The notes beneath the pieces were generated by a model, which saw only the letters and a list, made by a program, of their open reading frames with translations, ran no database searches and was not told the DNA's origin. The position numbers and the translations under genes were made by a program. From contig DDIR01000118.1 in assembly GCA_002338715.1 (NCBI GenBank), positions 1 through 36,405 on the forward strand: 36,405 bases of DNA. The letters are read 5' to 3'. Within the stretch, counting starts at the first letter, position 1. The number at the start of each line of letters is the position of its first letter. This DNA is from Phycisphaerales bacterium UBA1845. GTDB lineage: Bacteria; Planctomycetota; Phycisphaerae; UBA1845. Shown one piece after another: positions 8,901-17,755 of the stretch.

Positions 8901-10507
8901 GTTTGATCGTTGGACCGCGCCAGACGGCGATTCCGGACGCTGACATCGAATTGTGGTCATGGGATTGGCGTACGACGGCGACCGCCGCCGACATCGGTCT
9001 GGTTCAGGTCGAAATCCTCGACCTCTGCCTTGACGGTCCGGCAGTCGTGGGTACTTCAACCGCACTCAACGCTGCACCTTACCTCGAAACCGGTAACGGA
9101 AACGTGGGTCTTCGTGTGCGTCCTGACGTGACGCTCAACGGTACGGCCGACGTCGAAATGCTCGGTATCTCGGCCGGTGCACGTGGTTATAGCTCGACCT
9201 CGGCAACTGACATCCAGGGCGACTTCCAGAGTGCGGCTGGTTTCTCAGCTGGTATCGAAATCCTGAACAAGACCGGTCGTGTCCGCGGATACTGGCAGGC
9301 CAGTCAGGCTTCGATGATCTTCCCGACGGATCCAAGCATCCATAGTGAAGGTGAACACGCTGAAACCCAGTCGATCGTCTCAATCGCTCAGGTTGGTGCC
9401 AACCAGCGCACGAGTGGTGGTGACAGCCAGGTCCTGATCCGTATCAGCGACGACGAGAACAACGGCCAGTTCGGTACCGGAAACGATGCCCAGTACTGGT
9501 TCGATAACTTCACGTATCGTTCGTTCCCGGATTGCGACTTCGACGGTTTGAACGACCTCCTGTGGGTCGAAAACACTGCCGGAATCCCGGGTGCCAGCAC
9601 GCTCAACGATAAGAACGGCGACGATATTCCCGACCGTTGTCAGGACTGCGACAATGACTGCACGTTCGACAACATCGCGAACCCGCCGCTCTCCAACATT
9701 GCACGTCTCAACGGTGCGGACACCAGCTGTCTGGATCCGTGCGAGATCAACGCTGCTGCACCTGGTTGCACCGGCGGTGGTACCGAATCGGACTGCAATG
9801 GCAACGGTATCCCGGATACCTGTGACACCGCTTTCGGTCTGACCGACAACGGCGATCCGGATGACGGATACCTCCACATCGGTTGGTACGATTCGGGCGC
9901 GCAGTGCACCTCTTTCGAAGATGGTTCCAACGGATTCGATTGCAACTTCGTCCGCCGTGGTGGCAATAGCGGTGACGCTGATGCCGATGGCGTGCCGGAC
10001 GAGTGCCAGATCACGCTCGGTGCGGCTGACTGCAACGAGAACGGATTGGTTGACGTTGGTGAAATCGCTGGCGGTACCGCTGTCGACGCCAATGCCAACA
10101 CCATTCCGGACGAGTGCGAAGGCGACTGCAACAACAACGGCCGTCTGGACACTGCTGACCTTCAGAGTGCTGGTGGTAACAGTATCGACCTGTTCCCGAC
10201 CGATGGTATCCCCGACGAATGCTGCCCGGCTGGGCAGGGCGCCGGTGACCTCGACGGTGACGGTGATGTCGATGCTTCTGACTACCAGTTGATGCAGGAA
10301 TGCGGTAGCCAGGATCCAGCGAACGCTGGCGACAACCCGCTGACCGGCGGTGCTCCGGGACCGATCGGTACCGGCACCGGTATCGTGGCTGGTTCGTTCG
10401 GTGGTCTCCCGGGCTACTACGCCTGCGGATGTGGTGACATCAATGGAGACGGCATCATCGACGAGTGCGATATGCAGAGCTTCCAGTACCTCATCACCGG
10501 CCCGTAA
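5990..10507 (+). CDS. Giant secreted calcium-binding repeat protein with dockerin-like C-terminus
   Basis: The GTG start gives 1505 residues. The signal peptide VRLRSGLMRTAAAIAVGALL ends in FANA, with predicted cleavage before GDVAKSE. An N-terminal globular part (about 35-388) is followed by three clusters of thrombospondin-3-like motifs of the form DCNxNGIPDxC (about 388-563, 834-907 and 1178-1410, more than 15 copies). Between them lie two probable beta-sandwich domains (about 564-820 and 908-1177; FxFEDDG/SFEV-type starts and long aromatic-rich strands). The C-terminus (about 1418-1505) has two F-hand segments, GDLDGDGDVDASDYQLM and GDINGDGIIDECDMQSFQ, spaced as in dockerin type I domains. 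The Asp/Asn pattern implies heavy calcium loading; the conserved Cys may form disulphides outside the cell. No enzymatic motif was seen, so a structural or adhesive surface role is inference. It is a monocistron ending at a strong terminator. Confidence 0.85.
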   Translation: MVRLRSGLMRTAAAIAVGALLGMPSFANAGDVAKSEMVRGKAPVSTQRDAERQIEYKDLKWTDATLVQQDGNAVVMEMRLPGEDQMAIRMKGQVVDGPGANQHPIQQFGLNSGRALGDNNIALYDATGFNAIASFTNNFCADDMISIPFGTEGQAFVIEEFELVTLLIALNPGVDTWAEVRFYDLDEQVVNDCTNVSDDVPIEGAIYGRVVANLGRDAASPSCNLSIAGSAHRRVNLLTGIVTGYGDAAERVIDSNGVKVNTVGAGAFNNMGRGIPFGPGDLSSGSSATGLALRNLQHQTLVSVRLGVANGTNDGIVPAPVDACSTALGVSIPGGWLTFGNDTAINFGNAFLWGDFDSQNGEFNCNEGFIFTSTINSVSMNFSARGSRDTDCDTNGIVDDIQLDISPNDDDGTLCSAAVAANGIIDACECLDCNLNGFFDVEEIAAGTALDCNSDNIPDDCQLEDNDCNNNGIPDDCDIDFGPDTDCNNNGIPDLCDLDPSDPDGNGFLSIDCDGNSVIDICERTVRDCNANGEDDFCDILFNQANDFDLNGIPDACAGLHVVMDFEDDGDVDSDYVLGPVHDQPFDGDDTPTPDPTGVVNADWATIDFDAAAFTGEAGVADVTAGNIGTCGGAKTLVFTEDFARSLGYQSPAIPFSSPDVGTVVNFTPSIHSISFDIAFSDNNYQVDWDFFFDNIFDTASNSWRAFLQFETRSDGSREINLFHGTATEHTGVDWFTGAGVSHNVKLEIDYLATNYSLTNAGTLYWDGAPIATFSPRVQGAGAFPFMHRFTLQNDANTSGLGSPSGGTVTMDCITYDSSEEQVPCSSYKLADGSTDVDCDLDGVCDSLQIAGNPSEDLNTNGQLDHCEGYCIDCNHNGLPDSFEILNTNGLDNNGNGVLDVCERNVHDNSFEVNEYGVGDGFTAGLIEGQQGWRAFLDADGEISTAAAPGFKTGSQFLIVQDRPGAVGPDGLIVGPRQTAIPDADIELWSWDWRTTATAADIGLVQVEILDLCLDGPAVVGTSTALNAAPYLETGNGNVGLRVRPDVTLNGTADVEMLGISAGARGYSSTSATDIQGDFQSAAGFSAGIEILNKTGRVRGYWQASQASMIFPTDPSIHSEGEHAETQSIVSIAQVGANQRTSGGDSQVLIRISDDENNGQFGTGNDAQYWFDNFTYRSFPDCDFDGLNDLLWVENTAGIPGASTLNDKNGDDIPDRCQDCDNDCTFDNIANPPLSNIARLNGADTSCLDPCEINAAAPGCTGGGTESDCNGNGIPDTCDTAFGLTDNGDPDDGYLHIGWYDSGAQCTSFEDGSNGFDCNFVRRGGNSGDADADGVPDECQITLGAADCNENGLVDVGEIAGGTAVDANANTIPDECEGDCNNNGRLDTADLQSAGGNSIDLFPTDGIPDECCPAGQGAGDLDGDGDVDASDYQLMQECGSQDPANAGDNPLTGGAPGPIGTGTGIVAGSFGGLPGYYACGCGDINGDGIIDECDMQSFQYLITGP
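7388..7471 (+). repeat. Near-identical in-gene tandem units encoding DCNNNGIPD
   Basis: A 27-nt unit beginning GACTGCAACAACAACGG is present identically at 7388-7414 and 7445-7471, 57 nt apart. More diverged copies occur elsewhere in the gene (for example near 9793 and 10129). Identity at silent positions points to recent duplication or gene conversion within the repeat region. Confidence 0.8.
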
Positions 10508-10566
10508 ATGTCGTTCAACTGATCTCCCTCTGGGGGGTCATCGAATGACATCCATCTAGAAGTATG

Positions 10567-10605
10567 CCGCCCGTCCCAGCGAATACTGGGGCGGGCGGTT
10601 TTTTT
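10567..10605 (+). terminator. Strong rho-independent terminator
   Basis: A 13-nt left arm CCGCCCGTCCCAG (10567-10579) pairs with CTGGGGCGGGCGG (10586-10598), allowing one G-U pair, across a 6-nt loop. Seven T follow. It ends the calcium-repeat protein transcript about 60 nt after the stop. Confidence 0.93.
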
Positions 10606-10787
10606 GTTCAACCACGCCGAAACCCCCGATCGGTCTCACACGGTGGATGGAATCGAAGATGTTGCGTCGCTTCGGTTGAAATTCACGAGCGCAACCGCTA
10701 TAGGTCATCAAGCCAATGCGTCGTTACTGAAGTCTCTCAGCACATCGACAACTGGCTGATACTCCAACGATCGGGAAGGAATTGTTC

Positions 10788-12050
<1,263 letters not shown>

Positions 12051-12125
12051 AACCGAAACCAACCGGGCTGGCTGACGTAACCCGCCCTGCAAGAAATACC
12101 AAACGTTGACGAGGGAATATCTGCG

Positions 12126-12782
12126 ATGAATGTTCATCGGAATGGTAAGAGTGCCAATCCGCAGCATTGTGTCGCGTGGGTTGCCCTCGTCGTGGTGACG
12201 ACGGTTTGTGGATGCGCCCCTGTCGCGTCGCTGCATTTTGCTGACCTTAATTTCAAACGTCTTGATATGTCCGATCCGCTAATAACCACGGTCAACGCGG
12301 ATGCGTGTTCGTGGGCGATCAAAGGTGACCAAATCCAGATCGGGCTGGCTGGCGGCCGCATCGATGCGGGGTCCGGTGATCGGATGGCGATGTCGTTTGT
12401 CCTCGACGGTCTACCGACCGGTAACGAGCGTGAATATCGCGTCGAACGGCGGGCACTGCGTTGCTACTGGCACCACGCGCGGGAGCACGAGCGGTTTGCC
12501 TCGCTCAATGGCGTGGTCAGCATCAAGTTGCTACCGGGCGAGAGGTTGGCGGGGCGATTCAGGATCATGGCCCGCAAGCAGGTGTTTCATATTCTGACGA
12601 ACTGGACGACGGTGGGGCAGACGCTGTTGATGGGCACATTTACGGCCCAACAGGATGCCGACACCGTTTCGTCGATTCTTGTCCAAACCGAAAAAGGGGG
12701 CATGGATCGATCGCAGAAGGGGAATACGATAAGAGGCAGTATCCCCCGTCCGCGCGAGGTGGTCGGGCCCGAAGTGAACTGA
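12126..12782 (+). CDS. Predicted lipoprotein of unknown function
   Basis: This encodes 218 residues with a lipoprotein signal: a hydrophobic run CVAWVALVVVTTVCGC that would place the lipid on Cys30 (VCGC lipobox). The mature part is predicted mixed alpha/beta with no family motif I recognise. It contains two Trp-centred segments (SWAIKGDQIQIGL and CYWHHAREHERFASLNG) and a basic C-terminal tail (MDRSQKGNTIRGSIPRP). GAGGG lies 10 nt before the ATG (12111-12115). It follows glyA by 75 nt and precedes the thioredoxin-like gene by 83 nt, so co-transcription with either is possible. The gap after it contains a 6-bp hairpin (12818-12833) without a T-run. Function not assigned. Confidence 0.75.
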   Translation: MNVHRNGKSANPQHCVAWVALVVVTTVCGCAPVASLHFADLNFKRLDMSDPLITTVNADACSWAIKGDQIQIGLAGGRIDAGSGDRMAMSFVLDGLPTGNEREYRVERRALRCYWHHAREHERFASLNGVVSIKLLPGERLAGRFRIMARKQVFHILTNWTTVGQTLLMGTFTAQQDADTVSSILVQTEKGGMDRSQKGNTIRGSIPRPREVVGPEVN

Positions 12783-12865
12783 AACGTGACTCGCAGGCGG
12801 CTGGGTGATCTGGGCGCCACCGTCAAAACGGTGCGGGTTCTTAAATGGTTTGAAGGGAATTACAA

Positions 12866-14236
12866 GTGAACAAGCTCAATCGAACCTTCGTTGGACTGGC
12901 TTTGCTCGGGACGATGCTGGTTACTGCACAATTGCATGCAAGCGGTGGCGCGTTTCAATCGCTGTCGTTCAATGACGCCGTGGCCAAAGCCACCGAAGCG
13001 AAGAAGTTCATCTTCATCGACTTTTACACGACGTGGTGCGGACCATGCAAAATGATGGACCGGGACACGTTCCCTGACGCGAATGTGCAGAAGTGGCTCT
13101 CTGAGAAAGCCGTCGCGCTCCAGATCGACGCCGAGCGTGATATTGCCCTCGCCGACAGGTTTCGAATCGACTCTTACCCGACGCTGCTGTTTCTCAATCC
13201 GGACGGAAGCGAATTCGATCGCATCAGCGGTTATGTCACGCCCGACGAATTCCTGAAATTCGCCCACGGCGTCGAGAAGGGAGAAACGTCGATTGACAGA
13301 ATGCGCAAGGAGATGGGGGACCATGCGAACGATCCGCTGGTGCGCATGCAGTTTGCGTCGGCGCTGGCAGGTCGCGGCGAATTCGCTGAATCGCTGAAGG
13401 AATTTCTTTGGTGTTTTGATCACGGTGTTGAAAACAGCAGTGACTTTGCCGACATTCGAAACTCGTATCTGATCATGGAACTGATGAATCTGTCGCGCGT
13501 CCATCCGCCCACGATCAAGGCACTTGCCGATCGTGCCGGGGCGGCTGAATCGCTTCTGCGAACAGGCAAAGGAACCAAAACCGATGTCGATGACCTGGTG
13601 TTGCTGAACCAACTCATCGACGAACCGACACGAACGATCGCGGTCTACGACGCTTTGATGGCAGGCGGTGCGAGTGACGATATCGTCGCGGCGTTTGAAC
13701 CGCATCTTTTCAACATGCGCATCGCGGCCAAGCGCTATGCCGACGTTGTTGCATCAAAGGAAGTGGACAAAGACATCGACCAACGGCTGAAGGACTTGGC
13801 CCAGAAACCATCCGGAATTTCGGCTGTTTTCACGTCGAACGATTCGCAGCAGCTGGCCATCCGCCGCGCCGAGGCGTTTGAACGGTTGATGGGCTATTAC
13901 CAGGCGTTTGTCGGTGTCGGAGACAGTGCGCGAGCCGCGCAACTTGCCGACAAGGTTCTCGCGGTCGACAAGAATCCAGACATTCTCAACGGACTGGCAT
14001 GGTCGGCGTACCTTTCGGGGAAGGCGACGCAGGTCAATGTCGACCAAGCCGAAGAAGCGCTCAAGCCGTCCAACGGCGTTTCGGTTGATGTGCTCGATAC
14101 ACTGGTGCGCGTGCTCGACCAGATGGGGCGAACGGACGAGGCGATCAGACGGTGCAAGACTGCGATCGCCAAGACTGACGACGAGATGGCAAAACGAATT
14201 CTGCGCGAGTGCCTGAAGGATTTCGGCGCGTCATAG
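12866..14236 (+). CDS. Exported thioredoxin-fold protein with TPR-like helical C-terminus
   Basis: This encodes 456 residues from a GTG start with GAAGGGA upstream (12852-12858). The signal peptide (MNKLNRTFVGLALLGTMLVT) ends near LHAS, so the protein is likely periplasmic. Residues about 35-140 are a thioredoxin fold: FIFIDFYTTWCGPCKMMDRD with the redox pair C58/C61, and SYPTLLFLNPDG carrying the cis-proline. The remaining 300 residues are helical and end in a stretch resembling tetratricopeptide units (NGLAWSAYLSGKATQVNVDQAEEAL and a following DTLVRVLDQMGRTDEAIRRC pair). The fold predicts thiol-disulphide exchange on exported proteins; the helical part probably binds partners. It is followed 3 nt after its stop by a dispersed palindrome. 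Confidence 0.85.
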   Translation: MNKLNRTFVGLALLGTMLVTAQLHASGGAFQSLSFNDAVAKATEAKKFIFIDFYTTWCGPCKMMDRDTFPDANVQKWLSEKAVALQIDAERDIALADRFRIDSYPTLLFLNPDGSEFDRISGYVTPDEFLKFAHGVEKGETSIDRMRKEMGDHANDPLVRMQFASALAGRGEFAESLKEFLWCFDHGVENSSDFADIRNSYLIMELMNLSRVHPPTIKALADRAGAAESLLRTGKGTKTDVDDLVLLNQLIDEPTRTIAVYDALMAGGASDDIVAAFEPHLFNMRIAAKRYADVVASKEVDKDIDQRLKDLAQKPSGISAVFTSNDSQQLAIRRAEAFERLMGYYQAFVGVGDSARAAQLADKVLAVDKNPDILNGLAWSAYLSGKATQVNVDQAEEALKPSNGVSVDVLDTLVRVLDQMGRTDEAIRRCKTAIAKTDDEMAKRILRECLKDFGAS

Positions 14237-14239
14237 GCC

Positions 14240-14305
14240 GTAGGGTGGGCCGTGCCCACCATGTACGTCGGTGATCCAACGACTGGTGGGCACGGCCCAC
14301 CCTAC
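14240..14305. repeat. Dispersed palindrome family R1, copy A (perfect)
   Basis: Two perfectly complementary 22-nt arms (14240-14261, beginning GTAGGGTGGGCCGTG, and 14284-14305) surround a 22-nt loop that ends CCAACGAC. It begins 3 nt after the thioredoxin-like gene's stop and precedes xseA. Copies B and C are at 18259 and 26331. Confidence 0.92.
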
Positions 14306-14358
14306 AACGTCCGCGCGCTTTTACGTATTACGCCTTAATCCGCAGCAGTTGAGTACGA

Positions 14359-15924
14359 ATGGCCCGTCAGCCTTTCAATCCTGATTTGGCAGTTGGTGGT
14401 TCAAGTCCCAAGCCGGCCAAGCTGTCCGGGCAATCGGACCTCACCGTTTCGCAAATCACGCGCTCGATCAAAAGTGCCATAGAGATGGCACTCCCCACAA
14501 CGGTCCACGTGGTCGGACAACTCAGCAACGTCAAGAAGCATTCCAGCGGACACCTTTACTTCACGCTCAAAGACGAAGGCAGCGAACTCGGATGCGTGAT
14601 GTGGCGTTCGCAAGCCGACCAGCTCAAGTTCAAACCCGAAGACGGCGCCGACGTGCGCGCCACCGGTTCGATCAGCGTGTTCGAGCGCACCGGGCGTTAT
14701 CAACTCTACGCGCGAAAGATTGAACCACTCGGCGTCGGCGCGATGGAACTTGCGTTTCGACAACTTTGCGAAAAGCTCAAAGCCGAAGGATTGTTCGATC
14801 CCGTTCACAAGAAAAAGCTGCCACGCTTTCCGCAACGAATCGGTGTGGTGACCAGCCCGACCGGTGCCGCCATCGAAGACATCATCGATACGCTCAAACG
14901 CCGATTCCCCTCGGCGACGGTATACCTTTATCCCGCGATTGTGCAGGGACCAGGCGCCCCCAAGTCGATCGTCACCGCTTGTCGATCGCTGAATCAGCGG
15001 TCGGACGAGTTCGGGGGACTCGACGTGCTGATTGTCGGGCGGGGTGGCGGGTCGGCAGAGGACCTCGCAGCCTTCAACGATGAAGCCGTCGCCCGGGCGA
15101 TCTTCGCGAGCAAAATCCCCGTTATCAGTGCTGTCGGGCACGAAGCTGACATCAGCGTCGCCGATCTTGTTGCCGACGTACGGGCTGCGACACCGACAGC
15201 CGCCGCTGAGTTGGCGGTCCCCAATACCCAGGATGTGCTCGACGAATTGCGGCACCGCGGCGAGTTGCTCGAGCGTCAGATTCGACACCGTGTGCAGCTT
15301 TGGCAATCGACCCTCGCGTCTGAGGCGCGGCGTAAAGCGTTCGCCCAACCGCTCGCGGGGATCGAGGATCGTTTAGCCAAGGTCAGCGAGTTGGTCCGAA
15401 AGATCGACACGCAGTTGACGTCACAGATGCACCAGTCGCAAAAGTCGGTCGCGATGATGGAGTCGCAGCTTCGGCGAATCAGTCCAGAGGTTTTGTTCGA
15501 GGCGCAGCGCGGACGACTCTTGCGCATCGGTCAACGTTTGATCCATTCGGTGAATCTCAGGCGACAAGCCGCACAGCATGACGCCCATCGGATGACCAGC
15601 CGAATGGCGTATGTGTCGCCGGAGAAATCAGTGTCGCGACACAACCAAACAGTCGCCACATTGAGCCATCGAATCGGGCGAGGGCTTGACGGCAAGCTTG
15701 AAGGTTGGCGGCAGAAATGCGGAGCCGTCAGATCGCGGCTTGAAGCATTGAGTCATAAGAACACGCTCGCCCGTGGGTTTTCAATCACGCGGCTTAAGAA
15801 AGGCGGCAAGTTGATTCGCAGTCTCGATGATCTCAAGGGCGGCGATCGGATCGTGACCGAACTGGTCGACGGATCGATCGATTCGCGCGTACTCGACAAA
15901 GATCAGCCGGAGTTATTTGAATAG
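14359..15924 (+). CDS. xseA: Exodeoxyribonuclease VII large subunit
   Basis: This is the catalytic subunit of exonuclease VII, which degrades single-stranded DNA from both ends into short oligonucleotides. It acts in the cytosol with several copies of XseB. The product is 521 residues, slightly longer than typical (about 400-460) because of an N-terminal extension before LTVSQITRSIKSAIE and extra helical sequence. The N-terminal OB fold includes VVGQLSNVKKHSSGHLYFTLKDE and the CVMWRS strand. The core carries PRFPQRIGVVTSPTGAAIEDI, DVLIVGRGGGSAEDLAAFNDE and ISAVGHEADISVADLVAD, all diagnostic. The long C-terminal coiled region ends in the family's LARGFSITR segment. xseB begins 80 nt after its stop, consistent with an operon. 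Confidence 0.97.
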   Translation: MARQPFNPDLAVGGSSPKPAKLSGQSDLTVSQITRSIKSAIEMALPTTVHVVGQLSNVKKHSSGHLYFTLKDEGSELGCVMWRSQADQLKFKPEDGADVRATGSISVFERTGRYQLYARKIEPLGVGAMELAFRQLCEKLKAEGLFDPVHKKKLPRFPQRIGVVTSPTGAAIEDIIDTLKRRFPSATVYLYPAIVQGPGAPKSIVTACRSLNQRSDEFGGLDVLIVGRGGGSAEDLAAFNDEAVARAIFASKIPVISAVGHEADISVADLVADVRAATPTAAAELAVPNTQDVLDELRHRGELLERQIRHRVQLWQSTLASEARRKAFAQPLAGIEDRLAKVSELVRKIDTQLTSQMHQSQKSVAMMESQLRRISPEVLFEAQRGRLLRIGQRLIHSVNLRRQAAQHDAHRMTSRMAYVSPEKSVSRHNQTVATLSHRIGRGLDGKLEGWRQKCGAVRSRLEALSHKNTLARGFSITRLKKGGKLIRSLDDLKGGDRIVTELVDGSIDSRVLDKDQPELFE

Positions 15925-16004
15925 GCTGTGTTCTTGACGGGCGGATGTTCAGCATGGGGACAGGTTTGTTGACGGCGTCCGCAATAACCGGGAACATGAC
16001 AGGC

Positions 16005-16226
16005 ATGAGCAAGAAGAAACTCTCATTTGAAGAGGCCATCGCCAAACTGACGGTCATCGCCGACGAAATCGAGAACGGCGAGATCGGATTGGAAGAGTCC
16101 ATCACCAAGTACGAAGAGGGGATGAATCTGCTGAGTCAGTGCCAGGAGATTCTCACGTCAGCGGAACAGCGGATCATCAAACTGCGACCCGACCCGGATG
16201 TAAAACGCCCGGGCAAGGGCACTTAA
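16005..16226 (+). CDS. xseB: Exodeoxyribonuclease VII small subunit
   Basis: This short helical subunit binds the C-terminal coiled region of XseA. From the ATG at 16005 it is 73 residues, the normal size. The signature is SFEEAIAKLTVIADEIENGE followed by GLEESITKYEEGMNLLSQCQ and the ending EQRIIKL. In-frame ATGs at 15945, 15954 and 15996 would add up to 20 poorly conserved residues; none has a clean Shine-Dalgarno, so the start is uncertain. It is co-directional with xseA and probably co-transcribed. A 5-bp hairpin (16271-16287) without a T-run lies before the convergent CheW gene. Confidence 0.92.
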   Translation: MSKKKLSFEEAIAKLTVIADEIENGEIGLEESITKYEEGMNLLSQCQEILTSAEQRIIKLRPDPDVKRPGKGT

Positions 16227-16299
16227 GCGCGTCCGACCGAATCCCAAGATTCCCGTCCAAATCCAACAAACCCCATTGTCATTGGGGATATCGTCGGTC

Positions 16300-17223
16300 T
16301 CACGGGCCCGTTGCTGCCATTTGATTCTTTGAGAATTCCGGTGCATTGTCGTCGAACTGCGAAAGGTCTGGCGGCTGCCAATTTGGATCGGCATCTTCGA
16401 ACAGTTTTGCGCCGTCGATCAACAACATGAGGCCGGAGCCATCGTTATCGGTTTTGGCGATTGCCTTAAACAACCCGGACTGTTCCACACGCTCTGGGAG
16501 CGGTGAAATCTTTTCGTCTGGAATCCTGACGACCGAGTTCACGGAATCGACCTGGATGCCCAGTTGTCGTTTTTCCCATTCCATGATGATGATCAATGGT
16601 TTCCGAAGTTCATCCAGAAGCACTTCGATCTGGTTCGTGATTCCGATCAGGTTCTGAAGTTGGGCTGCACCAGTCTCATCCATCAGCGCGCGAGCCATAT
16701 CGAATTTCTTTTCTCGAACGAGGTCAGCGACCTTGGCCGCGATTGAATGGATGGCGTCGTGTGCAGGCCCCAGTTGGCCAAAGAGTCGAAACAGGGTGAA
16801 GTTTGAATTGGTCAGTGTCTGTAGCGCCGTTTTGTCGCCCATCAAGGCGTCGTACCATTTCCGAAACGTGCAAGACTGCGAACCGCAAGCCAACGATGGA
16901 TCGCCCCCTTCGTGGATGGTCGAGCTGAGCTTGTGGAACCAATCCGCATGATCAATTTTGTGTTGCTCGAGGATTCCGGTGACGTCGGCTGTTTCCTTGG
17001 CCAACGACGGCAGGTTGATCATGGTCCGCAGGTCGCGAACGGCGATCACCGATCCACGGGTGCAGATCGCGCCGACGATGTCATCCGGTGTCTGGGGTAT
17101 TGACCGTATCTTGTGATCACTGGTTTTGATCAACTCGCGGACGCAGTCGACGTGCAGGGCGTATTTCTGCTCTGCCAGCGTGAAAACCAGCCATTGATCC
17201 AGCGTCGTATCGCTTTGCGGCAT
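16300..17223 (-). CDS. CheW-like chemotaxis adaptor with an inserted CZB zinc-binding domain
   Basis: This encodes 307 residues. Residues 9-72 are the first half of a CheW fold (WLVFTLAEQKYALHVDCVREL, then VGAICTRGSVIAVRDLRTM). Residues about 205-285 are the second half (KPLIIIMEWEKRQLGIQVDSV, then GLMLLIDGAKLF). Between them, about 85-200, sits a CZB (chemoreceptor zinc-binding) domain with its ligand set: H92 in DHADW, C118 in SCTFRKWY, and H155/H159 in AHDAIH. CheW couples receptors to the CheA kinase; CZB domains bind zinc and are known on receptors and some diguanylate cyclases. The nested form would let zinc or oxidation state modulate the adaptor itself (inference). GGAGG (17230-17234) 6 nt before ATG 17223 fixes the start. 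It diverges from a flgM-like gene. Confidence 0.9.
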   Translation of the reverse strand: MPQSDTTLDQWLVFTLAEQKYALHVDCVRELIKTSDHKIRSIPQTPDDIVGAICTRGSVIAVRDLRTMINLPSLAKETADVTGILEQHKIDHADWFHKLSSTIHEGGDPSLACGSQSCTFRKWYDALMGDKTALQTLTNSNFTLFRLFGQLGPAHDAIHSIAAKVADLVREKKFDMARALMDETGAAQLQNLIGITNQIEVLLDELRKPLIIIMEWEKRQLGIQVDSVNSVVRIPDEKISPLPERVEQSGLFKAIAKTDNDGSGLMLLIDGAKLFEDADPNWQPPDLSQFDDNAPEFSKNQMAATGP

Positions 17224-17755
17224 GAGGAGCCTCCAATTAAGCCCAAGCCGCTCCCCAAGAGCAGCCGGCGCACGGTGAGTATCCAATTCGGGGGGGATTG
17301 GGGCCATCGATCAGGCGATGGGGGTTAAGCGGGAGCACACCTGATCGATCTGACCAAACGCTACGGGCTGTTGCCCATGTTTCCCGTCTTGCGAAGACGG
17401 GGTCATGCCCCTTAGAAGTTCGATTTCGCCTGGTGCACCCTTTTCATCCAGACTGGAACGGATGGGCAATATGTGGGCCCAAGGGGGATATCCCCAGCCC
17501 AGATGTAGTATAAATTTGTAGATTTTCCGCGTTTTCAGGTCTAATAAGTAAAGGTCCGTTTCGACCGGAGCCGATATAAACCATGACAAGGAAGTCAGGC
17601 AGGGCATGATTCACGGACGAATCGTTAGGACCCGTTGGACCTTGTTTGCTGGCTGTCAGCAAACCGATTTCAGTCCGGTGCTCAAGTTGTGAGTTATCGA
17701 GCCTGGTCGTGCAATCGCCCGAAAACCTTGTTCTGTTGCGACCGAAAGTGGGGCC
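17224..17755. other. Divergent intergenic region between cheW-CZB and flgM-like genes
   Basis: This 530-nt stretch holds no convincing gene. Contents: the CheW Shine-Dalgarno (17230-17234); a hairpin CCCGTCTT/GAAGACGGG near 17384-17402 without a T-run; a perfect 12-bp palindrome GGGGATATCCCC at 17484-17495; an AT-rich TATAAAT (near 17514-17520); and a sigma-28-like element at 17549-17577 pointing to the flgM-like gene. Confidence 0.5.
17549..17577 (+). promoter_or_regulatory. Possible flagellar sigma-28 type promoter before flgM-like gene
   Basis: TAAA (17549-17552) and GCCGATAT (17570-17577) resemble the FliA consensus TAAA-N15-GCCGATAA. The -10 element matches 7 of 8 positions, but the spacing is 17 rather than 15. 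Placement upstream of an anti-sigma-28 gene makes it plausible; the spacing makes it doubtful. Confidence 0.3.

Noticed and set aside
10606..10787. Possible riboswitch before glyA
   Set aside because: None of the glycine, SAM or folate riboswitch core sequences could be recognised.
12818..12833. Hairpin CACCGT/ACGGTG as terminator of the lipoprotein gene
   Set aside because: The stem is only 6 bp and is followed by GCGGGTTCTT, not a T-run.
17384..17402. Hairpin CCCGTCTT/GAAGACGGG as a terminator
   Set aside because: It has no T-run on either strand and no gene ends nearby.
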